From Linum tenue (Eukaryota; Streptophyta; Magnoliopsida; Malpighiales; Linaceae): a stretch of 64,000 nucleotides of DNA. Position 1 is the stretch's first letter. Each line of letters begins with the position of its first letter. The notes below the pieces were generated by a model, which ran no database searches, had not been told where the DNA came from, and was given only the letters and a program-made list of their open reading frames with translations. Where the stretch lies: positions 52,576,162 to 52,640,161 of the forward strand of contig CAMGYJ010000010.1 of NCBI GenBank assembly GCA_946122785.1, read 5' to 3'. The translations under genes were made by a program, and so were the position numbers. Of this stretch, positions 37,015 through 48,747 are shown piece after piece.

Positions 37015-37189
37015 TTTCACGTCGTGAGCCAGACGGTAGCTCCTAAGTTTCAGTCCACCCCAAAACCTCCTTGAAGTTGAGGTTCTCGTCAATGAGGTGG
37101 AGTCTCAAGTCACGAGCATGTGGTATGACAGGTGATGGAAGCTCATGCACTTGATGCGGATGAAGTCTCCACCCTCGAGACCTCTTCTT

Positions 37190-38233
37190 CTATTCTCTCG
37201 TCTCATTGCCCCAAACTAGATATGACAGCATCGATTGACCACCATCGCGTCCACCAAGAGGGACCGATGTCGAAGTGGCCTTGGTCTGGCAAAGAGACAC
37301 TGCAAATGGGTCCTTGCTAAGTAGTTCCTCGAAGTTTGGTGGAGATATCACATGTAACTCATGGCCGGTGCAGGCCTCTTCCACCTCAACTCCGTCCTCA
37401 ACATGGACGCCAATTGCTTCTTCAACCTCCCTTCCTTCTTCATGTGGTATCACCCCTGGGAAATGATCAAGAACTCCTTCCGTTTCACTTTTGTCATCAT
37501 CCACAACTTCTTTCTGCACCCTTTCTCTCTCTTCGTCTTCTAGCACGGATTGGAGAGCAAGTTGCCAAGCAATTTCTTTCATGAGATCTTCTTGCATCTC
37601 CTCACTCATGCCCGCCTCTTTAAAGCTCAGTTTGGGATGTGGGAAGGTGTGGTCGGCTACGACAGGACATTCCTGATCATGATCATCACGGGAGCTCTCC
37701 GTGACAACTTTTGTGTGCTCCACAATGTCCTTGTAGCCTTCTTCTTCCTCCTCCTCTTCTAGTATGGTAGCATAAGGGTGATCTGGAGCAGGTTGTGCAC
37801 AAGCTCGCTCAAGATCATCGACACTCTTCTTAAGGCTCAGGAGGATCTCCTCTGTTTCACGATAGGCCTGGATGCAATGATCCATCCTGGAGCATGATCT
37901 CTCACTATCTCGAGCAAACTGCTCCATGAGAAGCCTCAATTCATAGTTTGGATCTGGATGTGGAGTGTAGCATGGCTCTGCAGAATGGCCCGTGAAGGCC
38001 TCCATGGGTAACTCCAGCTCTGATGGGCCTTCTGATTGTGGGAGAAAGTCTTCTTGGTAATGAGGTTGTTCTTGATATGCCCAGGGGTCTGATTGTTCTC
38101 CGTAGTAAGAGGGTTGGTACTGGAACCCGAATCCATCATCTTCTCTTCCTTGATTGCTCCAAGGGGTCTCGGGGTAATACCATTCGGATGGTGGTGGATA
38201 CCCCCAATGATCGGAGAAGCCATGAGGATCCAT
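37190..38233 (-). CDS. Unrecognised 347-aa protein of the gypsy-like element (possible Gag remnant)
   Basis: This is the only long ORF of the element. Its ATG lies 113 nt after the primer site, the usual place for gag. The N-terminal 75 residues are rich in Tyr, Trp, Pro and Gln (GYPPPSEWYYPETPW, QPSYYGEQSDPWAYQ). Residues about 97-147 look helical or coiled-coil (LRLLMEQFARDSE, ILLSLKKSVDDLERA). Seven Glu in a row are at 159-165, and the rest is acidic. There is no CCHC knuckle, protease motif, signal peptide or membrane segment. The helical part recalls the region that follows the knuckle in plant gypsy Gag, but I cannot confirm homology. The frame is intact although the LTRs differ by about 1.3%, which may mean selection or simply recent origin. 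Confidence 0.7.
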   Translation of the reverse strand: MDPHGFSDHWGYPPPSEWYYPETPWSNQGREDDGFGFQYQPSYYGEQSDPWAYQEQPHYQEDFLPQSEGPSELELPMEAFTGHSAEPCYTPHPDPNYELRLLMEQFARDSERSCSRMDHCIQAYRETEEILLSLKKSVDDLERACAQPAPDHPYATILEEEEEEEGYKDIVEHTKVVTESSRDDHDQECPVVADHTFPHPKLSFKEAGMSEEMQEDLMKEIAWQLALQSVLEDEERERVQKEVVDDDKSETEGVLDHFPGVIPHEEGREVEEAIGVHVEDGVEVEEACTGHELHVISPPNFEELLSKDPFAVSLCQTKATSTSVPLGGRDGGQSMLSYLVWGNETRE

Positions 38234-38345
38234 GATTCAGATCTCCACCAACAAAAATAAAAACACCCAAGTGAAAAGCAAGGGTGGAAAAGAAAAGAAA
38301 AACGCTAAAGTAACAAACTTCTGCCTTTCCTAATAATCTAGAAAG
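38234..38345 (-). other. Leader between primer site and ORF of gypsy-like element
   Basis: A short untranslated leader on the element strand. On the plus strand it is A-rich (AAAATAAAAACACCC, AAAAGAAAAGAAAAACGC). No other feature is visible. Confidence 0.5.
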
Positions 38346-38363
38346 TCCCCGGCAACGGCGCCA
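38346..38363 (-). other. Primer binding site, tRNA-Asp type
   Basis: On the element strand TGGCGCCGTTGCCGGGGA, six bases after the right LTR. This is the complement of the plant Asp tRNA 3' end and is the primer site known from Athila and related Ty3/gypsy elements. It fixes the element orientation. Confidence 0.93.
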
Positions 38364-38369
38364 AAAACT

Positions 38370-39801
38370 TGACACGCTAAAACACAACACCTGACAATGG
38401 CCAAGTGTAACCAATGAAAGGGACTGCAGTATAGTGGCTCAAGTAAAAAATATCGAATCCACGGGTCTCTAGAGTTACTATTACTCAGCTTCAGTTCATT
38501 ATCTAGCAAAACAGATTAAGATGAAAGAACTAAAACTACTCTAGCAAACTACAGTTAAAGTTAATCTAATTGCAGGTTGGGAACTCACTTAGGTATGATT
38601 CCCCCTAGCCACTAGCCAGATTAATGATTGATGATCTCTTAACTGTTTCACTTTCATTCACAATGCGGAGAATCCTTAAATAGACCTTGAGTCTCGACTA
38701 AAGGAACAAGGCACTCTTGAGTCAATTGCCAAGAGGGACGTATCCTTCTCTAGAACAACCGATCAAGGCGTTCTGAACTAGATTCCCACTATCGAATGAG
38801 GTTCTCAATCGATACAAAGCATTGAATCAACCCTCGACTAAAGCAATCGATCAAATACTATCAATCTATGGTGCTCTATTGACCTAATCAGGTATTCGCT
38901 CTCATAGGATCAAAGCAGAATCAATAATCTCGACTAAAGCAGAATTGAATCATGAAAACATGCATAGATTGAATATGAACTCAAGATTATCAAGTAAGAG
39001 TACTCATACAATCATCCAATCAAACAAACATAGCTAGGGTTCCTCAAAACCTAAGTGAAGGGAAGTTACTCCATAGAGAAGAGAGAGACTGCAGTAAGAA
39101 TCTTCAGATGATCAGTCTTCAAGTCTGGGCTTGTTCCTCGAGCTTCCAAGGCAAAGAAATCCTCCAATTCCACTCCAAGAATGCCCTCAAATCGCCCTCT
39201 CTTTCTTTGGTTCGTCCCTTGGGTGTTTGGGATCCAAAACCCAGCTCTCCCTTGCAAAAACGCACAAAACAGGCTTTTAACAGCCTGTGTTCGCGATAGG
39301 GGATTTTTGGTTCACGATAGGGGATTTTGGTTCACGATAGGGGATTTTTGGGAAAATCCCCTATCAAGGCCAAAAATCCCCTACCGGGGATTTTAGCGTC
39401 ACGATAGGGCCCCCTTCTGTTTCTCAGATAAGCCCGAAACCAATTTTCCCCTATCTTTGATTCTTCGTTTCTCCCTCGTTCGGACTCCAAATCAGGTGCC
39501 GTTTGATCCCAGACACTCGTAGTCTCGTCCTATTTCTTCTCATGACAAGATTACATGATTAAATGGTCACAAACTGAGGTAGAAATCCGTTCTTCTTCAA
39601 GTCATACCCGAGTTTCTTCCCCCGAGTCGCCAATTGATCTCCGATTGACTTGAAACTTGCGCCTACGCTTCACTTTATGTGCTAGGACCTGAAATGTGAC
39701 AAAGGAACACAACCTAGCGTAAAATAGTCCAAAGAAGCGATAATGCAAGCTTAAACGATTAAGAAACAAAGGGGAAAACATGTGCAAATATCGAGTCATC
39801 A
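38370..39801 (-). repeat. 5' LTR of gypsy-like element (right copy)
   Basis: 1432 bp, same ends as the left copy. The AGGGGATTTT hairpin cluster is at about 39295-39394. A possible TATA, TATTTAAG on the minus strand, is at 38675-38682, about 310 bp before the LTR end in the direction of transcription. Confidence 0.96.
38675..38682 (-). promoter_or_regulatory. Possible TATA element of gypsy-like LTR
   Basis: TATTTAAG on the minus strand in the 5' LTR, in a position that allows R and U5 downstream. The same octamer serves as TATA candidate in the copia LTR. There is no transcript evidence. Confidence 0.3.
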
Positions 39802-39806
39802 TGTAC
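39802..39806. repeat. Target-site duplication TGTAC, right of gypsy-like element
   Basis: Exact repeat of 34223-34227; satellite resumes with CATCACAGATTTC in register. Confidence 0.96.
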
Positions 39807-42800
39807 CATCACAGATTTCAGGTGATTTTTCCGAAATGCTATTTTTTTGGATCCTGGAGGATACAGATTAAGGAATCAGGCCGAGGCTATTCTACACCGA
39901 TAATGAAGTCTATTGATCACATTCTCCACGAATGATATGTCCATTAAGCACCGATTTGGGCCAATTTATTTTCGGATGGCATTTTCGTAACTTATGGTGC
40001 GACGAAAGGCCATTTTCTTTGGATTTTGAAGGCTACAGGTCACGGATTCAACCTGAGGCTATTCTTCAACGATGATTAAGTCCATTAGGCAACGATTTGG
40101 GATGATTTATTCCGGGTCAATTTTTGGAAGATTCCAAAGGGGTACCATCACAGATTTCCGGCGATTTTTCCGAAATGCTATTTTCTTTGGATTTTGGAGG
40201 ATACAGATCAAGGAATCCGGCTGAGGCTATTCTACAAAGATAATGAAGTATATTGATCCTATTCTCGACGGATGATAAGTCCATTAAGCACATATTTAAG
40301 CCAATTTATTTTCGGATGGCATTTTCGTAACTTAGGGAGCGACGAAAGGCCATTTTCTTTGGATTTTGAAGGCTACATGTCACGGATTCGGCCTGAGGCT
40401 ATTCTTCAACGATGATTGAGTTCATTAGGCACCGATTTGGGCGGATTTATTCCGGGTCAATTTTTGGTAGACTCCCAAGGGGTACCATCATAGATTTCAT
40501 TCGATTTTTTCCGAAATGCTATTTTTTGGATCCTGGAGGATACAGATTAAGGAATCAGGCCGAGGCTATTCTACACCGATAATGAAGTCTATTGATCATA
40601 TTTTCCACGGATGATAAGTCCATTAAGCACCGATTTGGTACAATTTATTTTCGGATGGCATTTTCGTAACTTATGCGGCGACGAAAGGCCATTTTCTTTG
40701 GATTTTGAAGTCTACAGGTCACGGATTCGACCTGAGGCTATTCTTCAACGATGATTAAGTCCATTAGGAACCGATTTGGGATGATTTATTCCGGGTCAAT
40801 TTTTGGAAGATTCCAAAGGGGTACACCATCACAGATTTCAGGCGATTTTTCTGGAATGCTATTTTCTTTGGATTCTGGAGGATACAGATCAAGGAATCTG
40901 GCTGAGGCTATTCTACAAAGATAATGAAGTATATTGATCCTATTCTCCCAGATTATAAGTCCATTAAGCACAGATTTAAGCCAATTTATTTTCGGATGGC
41001 ATTTTCGTAACTTATGTGGCGACGAAAGGCCATTTTCTTTGGATTTTGAAGGCTACATGTCACGGATTCTGCTTGAGGCTATTCTTCAACGATGATTAAA
41101 TCCATTAGGCACCGATTTGGGATGATTTATTCCCGGTCAATTTTTGGGAGATTCCAAAGGGGTACCATCACAAATTTCGGCGATTTTTCCAAAATGCTAT
41201 TTTCTTTGGATTCTGGAGGATAAAGATCAAGGAATCAGGCCGAGGCTATTCTACACAGATAATGAAGTCTATTGATCCTATTCTTCCACGGATGATAAGT
41301 CCATTAAGCACCATTTCGGCCAATTTATTTTCCGATGTCATTTTCGTAACTTATGGGGCAACGAAAGCCCATTTTCTTTGGATTTTGAAGGCTACAAGTC
41401 ACGGATTCGGCATGTGGCTATTCTTCAACAGTGATTAAGTCCATTAGGCAACAATTTGGGCGGATTTATTCCGGGTCAATTTTTGGCAGATTCCAAAGGG
41501 GTAACATCACAGATTTCGTTCGATATTTTTGAAATGCTATTTTCTTTGGATTCTGGAGGATACAGATCACGGAATCAGGCCGAGGATATTCTCCACCAAT
41601 AATGAAGCCTATTGATCCTATTTTCCACGAATGATTAGTCCATTAAGCACTGAATTGGGCCAATTTATTTTTGGATGGCATTTTCATAATATAGGTGCGA
41701 CGAAAGGCCATTTTCTTTGGATTTTGAAGGCTACATGTCACGGATTCAGTCTGAGGCTATTCTTCAACAATGATTGAGTCCATTAGGCACCGATTTGGGC
41801 GGATTTATTCCGGGTCAATTTTTTGTAGACTCGAAAGAGGTACCATCACAGATTTCGGGCGATTTTTCCGAAATGCTATTTTTGCGGATCCTGGAGGATA
41901 CAGATTAAGGAATCAGGCCGAGGCTATTCTACACCGATAATGAAGTCTATTGATCATATTCTCCACGGATGATAAGTCCATTAAGCACCGATTTGGGACA
42001 ATTTATTTTCGGATGGCATTTTCGTAACTTATGGGGCAAAGGAAGGCCATTTTCTTTGGATTTTGAAGGCTACAAGTCTCGGATTCGGCATGTGGCTATT
42101 CTTCAACAGTGATTAAGTCCATTAGGCACCAATTTGGGCAGATTTATTCCGGGTCAATTTTTGGCAGATTCCAAAGGGGTACCATCACAGATTTCGTTCG
42201 ATATTTTCGAAATGCTATTTTCTTTGGATTCTGGAGGATACAGATCACAGAATCAGGCCGAGGCTATTCTCCACCGATAATGAAGCCTGTTGATCCTATT
42301 TTCCACGAATGATAAGTCCATTAAGCACTGAATTGGGCCAATTTATTTTTGGATGGCATTTTCATAATTTATGGTGCGACGAAAGGCCATTTTCTTTGGA
42401 TTTTGAAGGCTACATGTAACGGATTCAGCCTGAGGTTATTCTTCAACAATGATTGATTCCATTAGGCACCGATTTGGGCGGATTTATTCCGGGTCAATTT
42501 TTGGTAGACTCCAAAGGGGTACCATCACAGATTTCGGGCGATTTTTGCGAAATGCTATTTTTGCGGATCCTGGAGGATACAGATTAAGGAATCAGGCCGA
42601 GGCTATTCTACACCGATAATGAAGTCTATTGATCATATTCTCCACAGATGATAAGTCCATTAAGCACCGATTTGGGTCAATATATTTTAGGATGGCATTT
42701 TCGTAACTTATGGGGCGACGAAAGGCCATTTTCTTTGGATTTTGAAGGCTACAGGTCACGGATTCGACTTGAGGCTATTCTTCAACGATGATTAAGTCCA

Positions 42801-45800
42801 TTAGGCACCGATTTGGGATGATTTATTCCGGGTCAATTTTTGGAATATTCCAAAGGGGTACCATCACAGATTTCGTTCGATTTTTTCGAAATGCTATTTT
42901 CTTTTGATTCTGGAGGATACAGATCACGGAATCAGGCCGAGGCTATTCTCCACCGATAATGAAGCCTGTTGATCCTATTTTCCACAAATGATAAGTCCAT
43001 TAAGCACTGAATTGGGCCAATTTATTTTTCGATGGCATTTTCATAATTTATGGTGCGACGAAAGGCCATTTTCTTTGAATTTTGAAGGCTACATGTCACG
43101 GGTTCGGCCTGAGGCTATTCTTCAACGATGATAGAGTCCATTAGGCACCGATTTGGGCGGATTTATTCCGGGTCAATTTTTGGTAGACTCCAAAGGGGTA
43201 CCATCACAGATTTTGGGCGATTTTTCCGAAATGCTATTTTTTTGGATCTTGGCAGATAGAGATTAAGGAATCAGGCCGAAGCTATTCTACACCGATAATG
43301 AAGTCTATTGATCATATTCTCCACGGATGATAACTCCATTAAGAACCGATTTGGGCCAATTTATTTTCGGATGGCATTTTCGTAACTTATGGGGCGACGA
43401 AAGGCCATTTTCTTTGGATTTTGAAGGCTACAGGTCACGTATTCGACCCGAGGCTATTCTTCAACGATGATTAAATCAATTAGGCACCGATTTGGGATGA
43501 TTTATTCCGGGTCAATTTTTGGGAGTTTCAAAAGGGGTACCAGCACAAATTTCGGGCGATTTTTCCAAAATGCTATTTTTTTGGATCTTGGAGGATACAG
43601 ATCAACGAATCAGGCCGAGGCTATTCTACACCGATAATGAAGTCTATTGATCATATTCTCCACAGATGATAAGTCCATAAGCACCAATTGAGCCAATTTA
43701 TTTTCGGATGGCATTTTCGTAATTTATGGGGCGACGAAAGGCCATTTTATTTGGATTTTGAAGGCTACAGGCCACGGATTCGGCCTGAGGCTATTCTTCA
43801 ACGATGATTAAGTCCATTAAGCAGCTATTTGGGTGGATTTATTCCGGGTCAATTTTTGGCATATTCCAAAGGGGTACCATCACAGATTTAAGGCGATTTT
43901 TCCGAAATGCCATTTTCTTTCGATTTTGGAGGCTACAAATCACGAAATCAGCCCGAGGCTATTCTCCACCGATAATGAAGTCTATTGATCATATTCTCTA
44001 CGGATGATAAGTCCATTAAGCACCAATTTGGGCCAATTTATTTTCGGATAACATTTTTGTAATTTTTGGAGCGACGAAAAGCTATTTTCTTTGGATTTTG
44101 AAGGCTACATCTCACGGATTCGGCTTGAGGATATTATTCAGCGATGATTAAGTCCATTAAGCACCTATTTGGGCGGATTTATTCCTGGTCGATTATTGGC
44201 AGATTCCAAAGGGGTACCATCACTTATTTCGGGCGATTTTTCCTAAATGCCATTTACTTTCGATTCTGGAGGCTATAGATCACGAAATCAGGCCGAGACT
44301 ATTCTCCATCGATAATGAAGTCTATTGATCCTATTCTGCACAGATGATAAGTCCATTAAGCATCGATTTGGCCCAATTTATTTTTAGATGGCATTTTCGT
44401 AACATATGGGGCGACGAAAGGCCATTTTCTTTGGATTTTGAAGGCTACAGGTCATGGATTCGGCCTGAGGCTAATCTTCAATGATGACTAAGTCCATTGA
44501 ACACCGATTTTTGCGGATTTATTTCGGGTCGTTTTTTGACAGATTCCAAAGGTGTACCATAACAGATTTCGGGCGATTTTTCCGAAATGCTATTTTCTTT
44601 GGATTCTGGAGGATACAGATCACAGAATCATGCCGAGGCTATTTTCAACCGATAATGAAGTCTATTGATCCTATTCTCCACTGATGATAATTCAATTAAG
44701 CACCGATTTGGACCAATTTGTATTTGGATGGCATTTTCATAATTTATGGTGCGACGAAATGCCATTTTCTTGGGATTTTGAAGGCTACAGGTCACGGATT
44801 CGGCTTGAGGCTTTTCATCAACGATGATTAAGTCCATTAAGCACCTATTTGGGCGAAATTATTCTGGGTCAACTTTTGGCAGATTCCAAAGGGGTACCAT
44901 CACAAATTTCGAGTTATTTTTCCGAAATGCTATTTTCTTTCGATTCTGGAGGCTACAGATCACGAAATCAGGCTGAGGCTATTCTCCACCGATAATCAAG
45001 TCTATTGATGCTATTCCCCACGGATGATAAGTCCATTAAGCACCGATTTGGGCCAACTTATTTTCGTATGGCATTTTCGTAATTTATGGGGTGACTAGAG
45101 GCCATTTTCTATGGATTTTGATGGCTACAGGTCATGGATTCGGCCTGAGGCTATTCTTCAACGATTATTAAGTCCATTAAGCAACGATTTGGACGGTTTT
45201 ATTCCAGGTCAATTTTTGGCAGATTCCAAAGGGGTACCATCACAGATTTCGAGCGATTTTTCCGAAATGCCATTTTCATTGGACTCTTGAGGCTACAGAA
45301 CACGGAATCTGGCGGAGGCTATTCTCCATCGATAATGAAGTCTATTTATTTTATTCTCCACGGATGATAAGTCCATTAAGCACCGATTTGGGCCAATTTA
45401 TTTTCGGATGGCATTTTCGTAATTTATGGGGTGACTAAAGGCCATTTTCTTTGGATTTTGAAAGCTACAGGTCACGGATTCGGCCTGAAGCTATTTTTCA
45501 ACAATGATTAAGTCCATTAAGCAGCGATTTGGGAGGATTTATTCCTGATCAATTTTTGGCAGATTCCAAAGGGGTACCATCACTGATTTCAGGCGATTTT
45601 TCCGAAATGCCATTTTCAATGGATTCTGGCGGATACAGATCACGGAATCACGCCGAGGCTATTCTCCACCGACAATAAAGTCTATTGATCCTATTCTCCA
45701 CGGATGATAAGTCCATTAAGCACAGATTTGGGCCAATTTATTTTCCGATGGTATTTTCGTAATTTATGGGGAGAAAAAATTCCATTTTCTTTGGATTTTG

Positions 45801-48747
45801 AAGGCTACATGTCATAGATTCGGCCTGAGCCTATTCTTCAACGATGATTAAGTCCATTAGGCATCGATTTGGGCGGATTTATTCCGCGTTAAATTTTTGT
45901 AGATTCCAAAGGGGTACCATCACAGATTTCGGGCGATTTTTCCGAAATGTCATTTTCATTGGACTCTTGAGGCTACAGATCACGGAATCTGCCCGAGGCT
46001 ATTCTCCACCGATAATGAAGTCCATTGATTCTATTCTCCACGGATGATAAGTCCATTAAGCACCTATTTGGGCCAATTTATTTTCGGATGGCATTTTCGT
46101 AATTTATGGGGTGACTAAAGGCCATTTTCTTTGGATTTTGAAAGCTACAGGTCACGGATTCGGCCTGAAGCTATTTTTCAACAATGATTAAGTCAATTAA
46201 GCACTGATTTGGGCGGATATATTCCTGGTCAATGTTTTGCTGATTCCAAAGCGGTATATCACTGATTTCGTGCGATTTTTCCGAAATGCCATTTTCAATG
46301 GATTCTGGCGGATACAGATCACGGAATCATGCCGAGGCTATTCTCCACGGACAATAAAGTTTATTGATCCTATTCTCCACGGATGATAAGTCCATTAAGC
46401 ACCGATTTTGGCCAATTTATTTTCAGATGACATTTTCGTAATTTATGGGGCGACAAAAGGCCATTTTCTTTGGATTTTGAAGGCTACAGGTCACGGATTC
46501 GGCCTGAGGCTATTCTTCAACGATGATTAAGTCTATTAAGCACCGATTTGGACGGATTTATTCGGGTCAATTTTAGCAGATTCCAAAGGGGTACCATCAC
46601 AGATTTCGGGCGATTTTTCTGAAATGCAATTTTCAATGGATTCTAGCGGATACAGATCACGGAATCAGGCTGAGACTATTCTCCACCGACAATAAAGTCT
46701 ATTGATCATATTCTCCACGGATGATAAGTCCATTAAGCACCGATTTGGGCCAACTTATTTTCGGATGGCATTTTCATAATTTATGGGGCGACAAAAGGCC
46801 ATTTTCTTTGGATTTTGAAGGCTACAGGTCACGGATTTGGCCTGAGACTATTCTTCAACGATGATTAAGTCCATTAAGCAACGATTTGGACGGATTTATT
46901 CCTGGTCAATTTTTGGCAGATTTCAAAGGGGTACCATCACAGATTTCGGGCGATTTTTCCGAAATGCCATTTTCATTGGACTCTTGAGGCTACAGATCAC
47001 GGAATCTGGCCGAGGCTATTCTCCACCGATAATGAAGTCTATTGATTTTATTCTCCACGGATGATATGTCCATTAAGCACCGATTTGGGCCAATTTATTT
47101 TCGAATGGCATTTTCGTAATTTATGGGGCGACGAAAGGCCATTTTCTTTGGATTTTGAAAGCTACAGGTCACGGATTCGGCCTGAGGTTATTCTTCAACA
47201 ATGATTGATTCCATTAGGCACTGATTTGGGCGGATTTATTCCGGGTCAATTTTTTGTAGACTCCAAAGGGGTACCAGATTTCGGGCGATTTTTGCGAAAT
47301 GCTATTTTCATTGGACTCTTGAGGCTACAGATCACGGAATCAGGCCGAGGATATTCTCCACCGATAATGATGCCTATTGATCCTATTTTCCACGAATGAT
47401 TAGTCCATTAAGCACTGAATTGGGCCAATTTATTTTTAGATGGCATTTTCATAATTTATGGTGCGACGAAAGGCCATTTTCTTTGGATTTTTAAGGCTAC
47501 ATGTCACGGATTCAGCCTGAGGCTATTCTTCAACAATGATTGAGTCCATTAGGCACCGATTTGGGCGGATTTATTCCGGGTCAATTTTTTGTAGACTCCA
47601 AAGAGGTACCATCACAGATTTAGGGCGATTTTTCCGAAATGCTATTTTTTTGGATCCTGGAGGATACAGATTAAGGAATTAGGCCAATGCTATTCTACAC
47701 CGATAATGAAGTCTATTGATCATATTCTCCACGGATTATAAGTCCATTAAGCACCGATTTGGGCCAATTTATTATAGGATGGCATTTTCGTAACTCTTGG
47801 GGCGACGAAAGGCCATTTTCTTTGGATTTTGAAGGCTACAGGTCACGGATTCGACTTGAGGCTATTCTTCAACGATGATTAAGTCTATTAGCCACCGATT
47901 TGGGATGATTTATTCCGGGTCAATTTTTGGAAGATTCCAAAGGGGTACCATCACAGATTTCGGGCGATTTTTCCGAAATGCTATTTTCTTTGGATTCTGG
48001 AGGATAAAGATCAAGGAATCCGGCTGAGGCTATTCTACAAAGATAATGAAGTATATTGATCCTATTCTCCACGGATGATAAGTCCATTAAGAACGGATTT
48101 AAGCCAATTTATTTTCGGATGACATTTTCGTAACTTATGGGGCGACGAAAGGCCATTTTCTTTGGATTTTGAAGGCTACATGTCACGGATTTGGCCTCAG
48201 GCTATTCTTCAACGATGATTAAATCCATTAGGCACCGATTTGGGATGATTTATTCCGGGTCAACTTTTGGGAGATTCCAAAGGGGTACCATCACAAATTT
48301 CGGGCGATTTTTCCAAAATGCTATTTTCTTTGGATTCTGGAGGATACAGATCAAGGAATCAGGCTAAGGCTATTCTACACAGATAATGAAGTCTATTGAT
48401 CCTATTCTTCCACAGATGATAAGTCCATTAAGCACCAATTTCGGCCAATTTATTTTCCGATGGCATTTTCGTAACTTATAGGGCAATGAAAGGCCATTTT
48501 CTTTGGATTTTGAAGGCTACAAGTCACGGATTCGGCATGTGGCTATTCTTCAACAGTGATTAAGTCCATTAGGCACCAATTTGGGCGGATTTATTCCGGG
48601 TCAATTTTTGGCAAATTCCAAAAGGGTACCATCACAGATTTCGTTCGATTTTTTCGAAATGCTATTTTCTTTGGATTCTGGAGGATACAGATCACGGAAT
48701 CAGGCCGAGGCTATTCTCCACCGATAATGAAGCCTATTGATCCTATT

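Larger units (their letters stand above)
35673..37189 (-). other. Interior 3' region of gypsy-like element without protein gene
   Basis: About 1.5 kb downstream of the only ORF. It has T-rich and A-rich tracts (about 35990-36015 and 36955-36975) and the gypsy 3' motifs described separately. The ORFs seen in it on either strand (for example 35861-36193 +, 36190-36474 -) show no domain and are interrupted relative to each other. It probably represents untranslated sequence left after loss of pol. Confidence 0.7.
34228..39801 (-). mobile_element. Non-autonomous Ty3/gypsy-like LTR retrotransposon (Tat/Athila-like), minus strand
   Basis: The 5574-bp element has 1432-bp LTRs, a perfect 5-bp target duplication, an Asp-tRNA primer site next to the right LTR and a G-rich PPT next to the left LTR, so it reads on the minus strand. 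The 2710-bp interior holds one 347-aa ORF and no protease, RT, RNase H or integrase. Conserved plant gypsy 3' motifs are present (36740-36790, 36996-37014, 35675-35700). I count about 18 LTR differences (98.7% identity), many of them C/T, so it is roughly ten times older than the copia insertion. It would need enzymes from an autonomous relative. It could be called a LARD-like or TR-GAG-like element; which name fits depends on the identity of the ORF. Confidence 0.93.

Noticed and set aside
36825..38235. Several 60-95 codon plus-strand ORFs opposite the 347-aa ORF, and overlapping minus-strand ones
   Set aside because: All are shadows of the minus-strand ORF in other frames.
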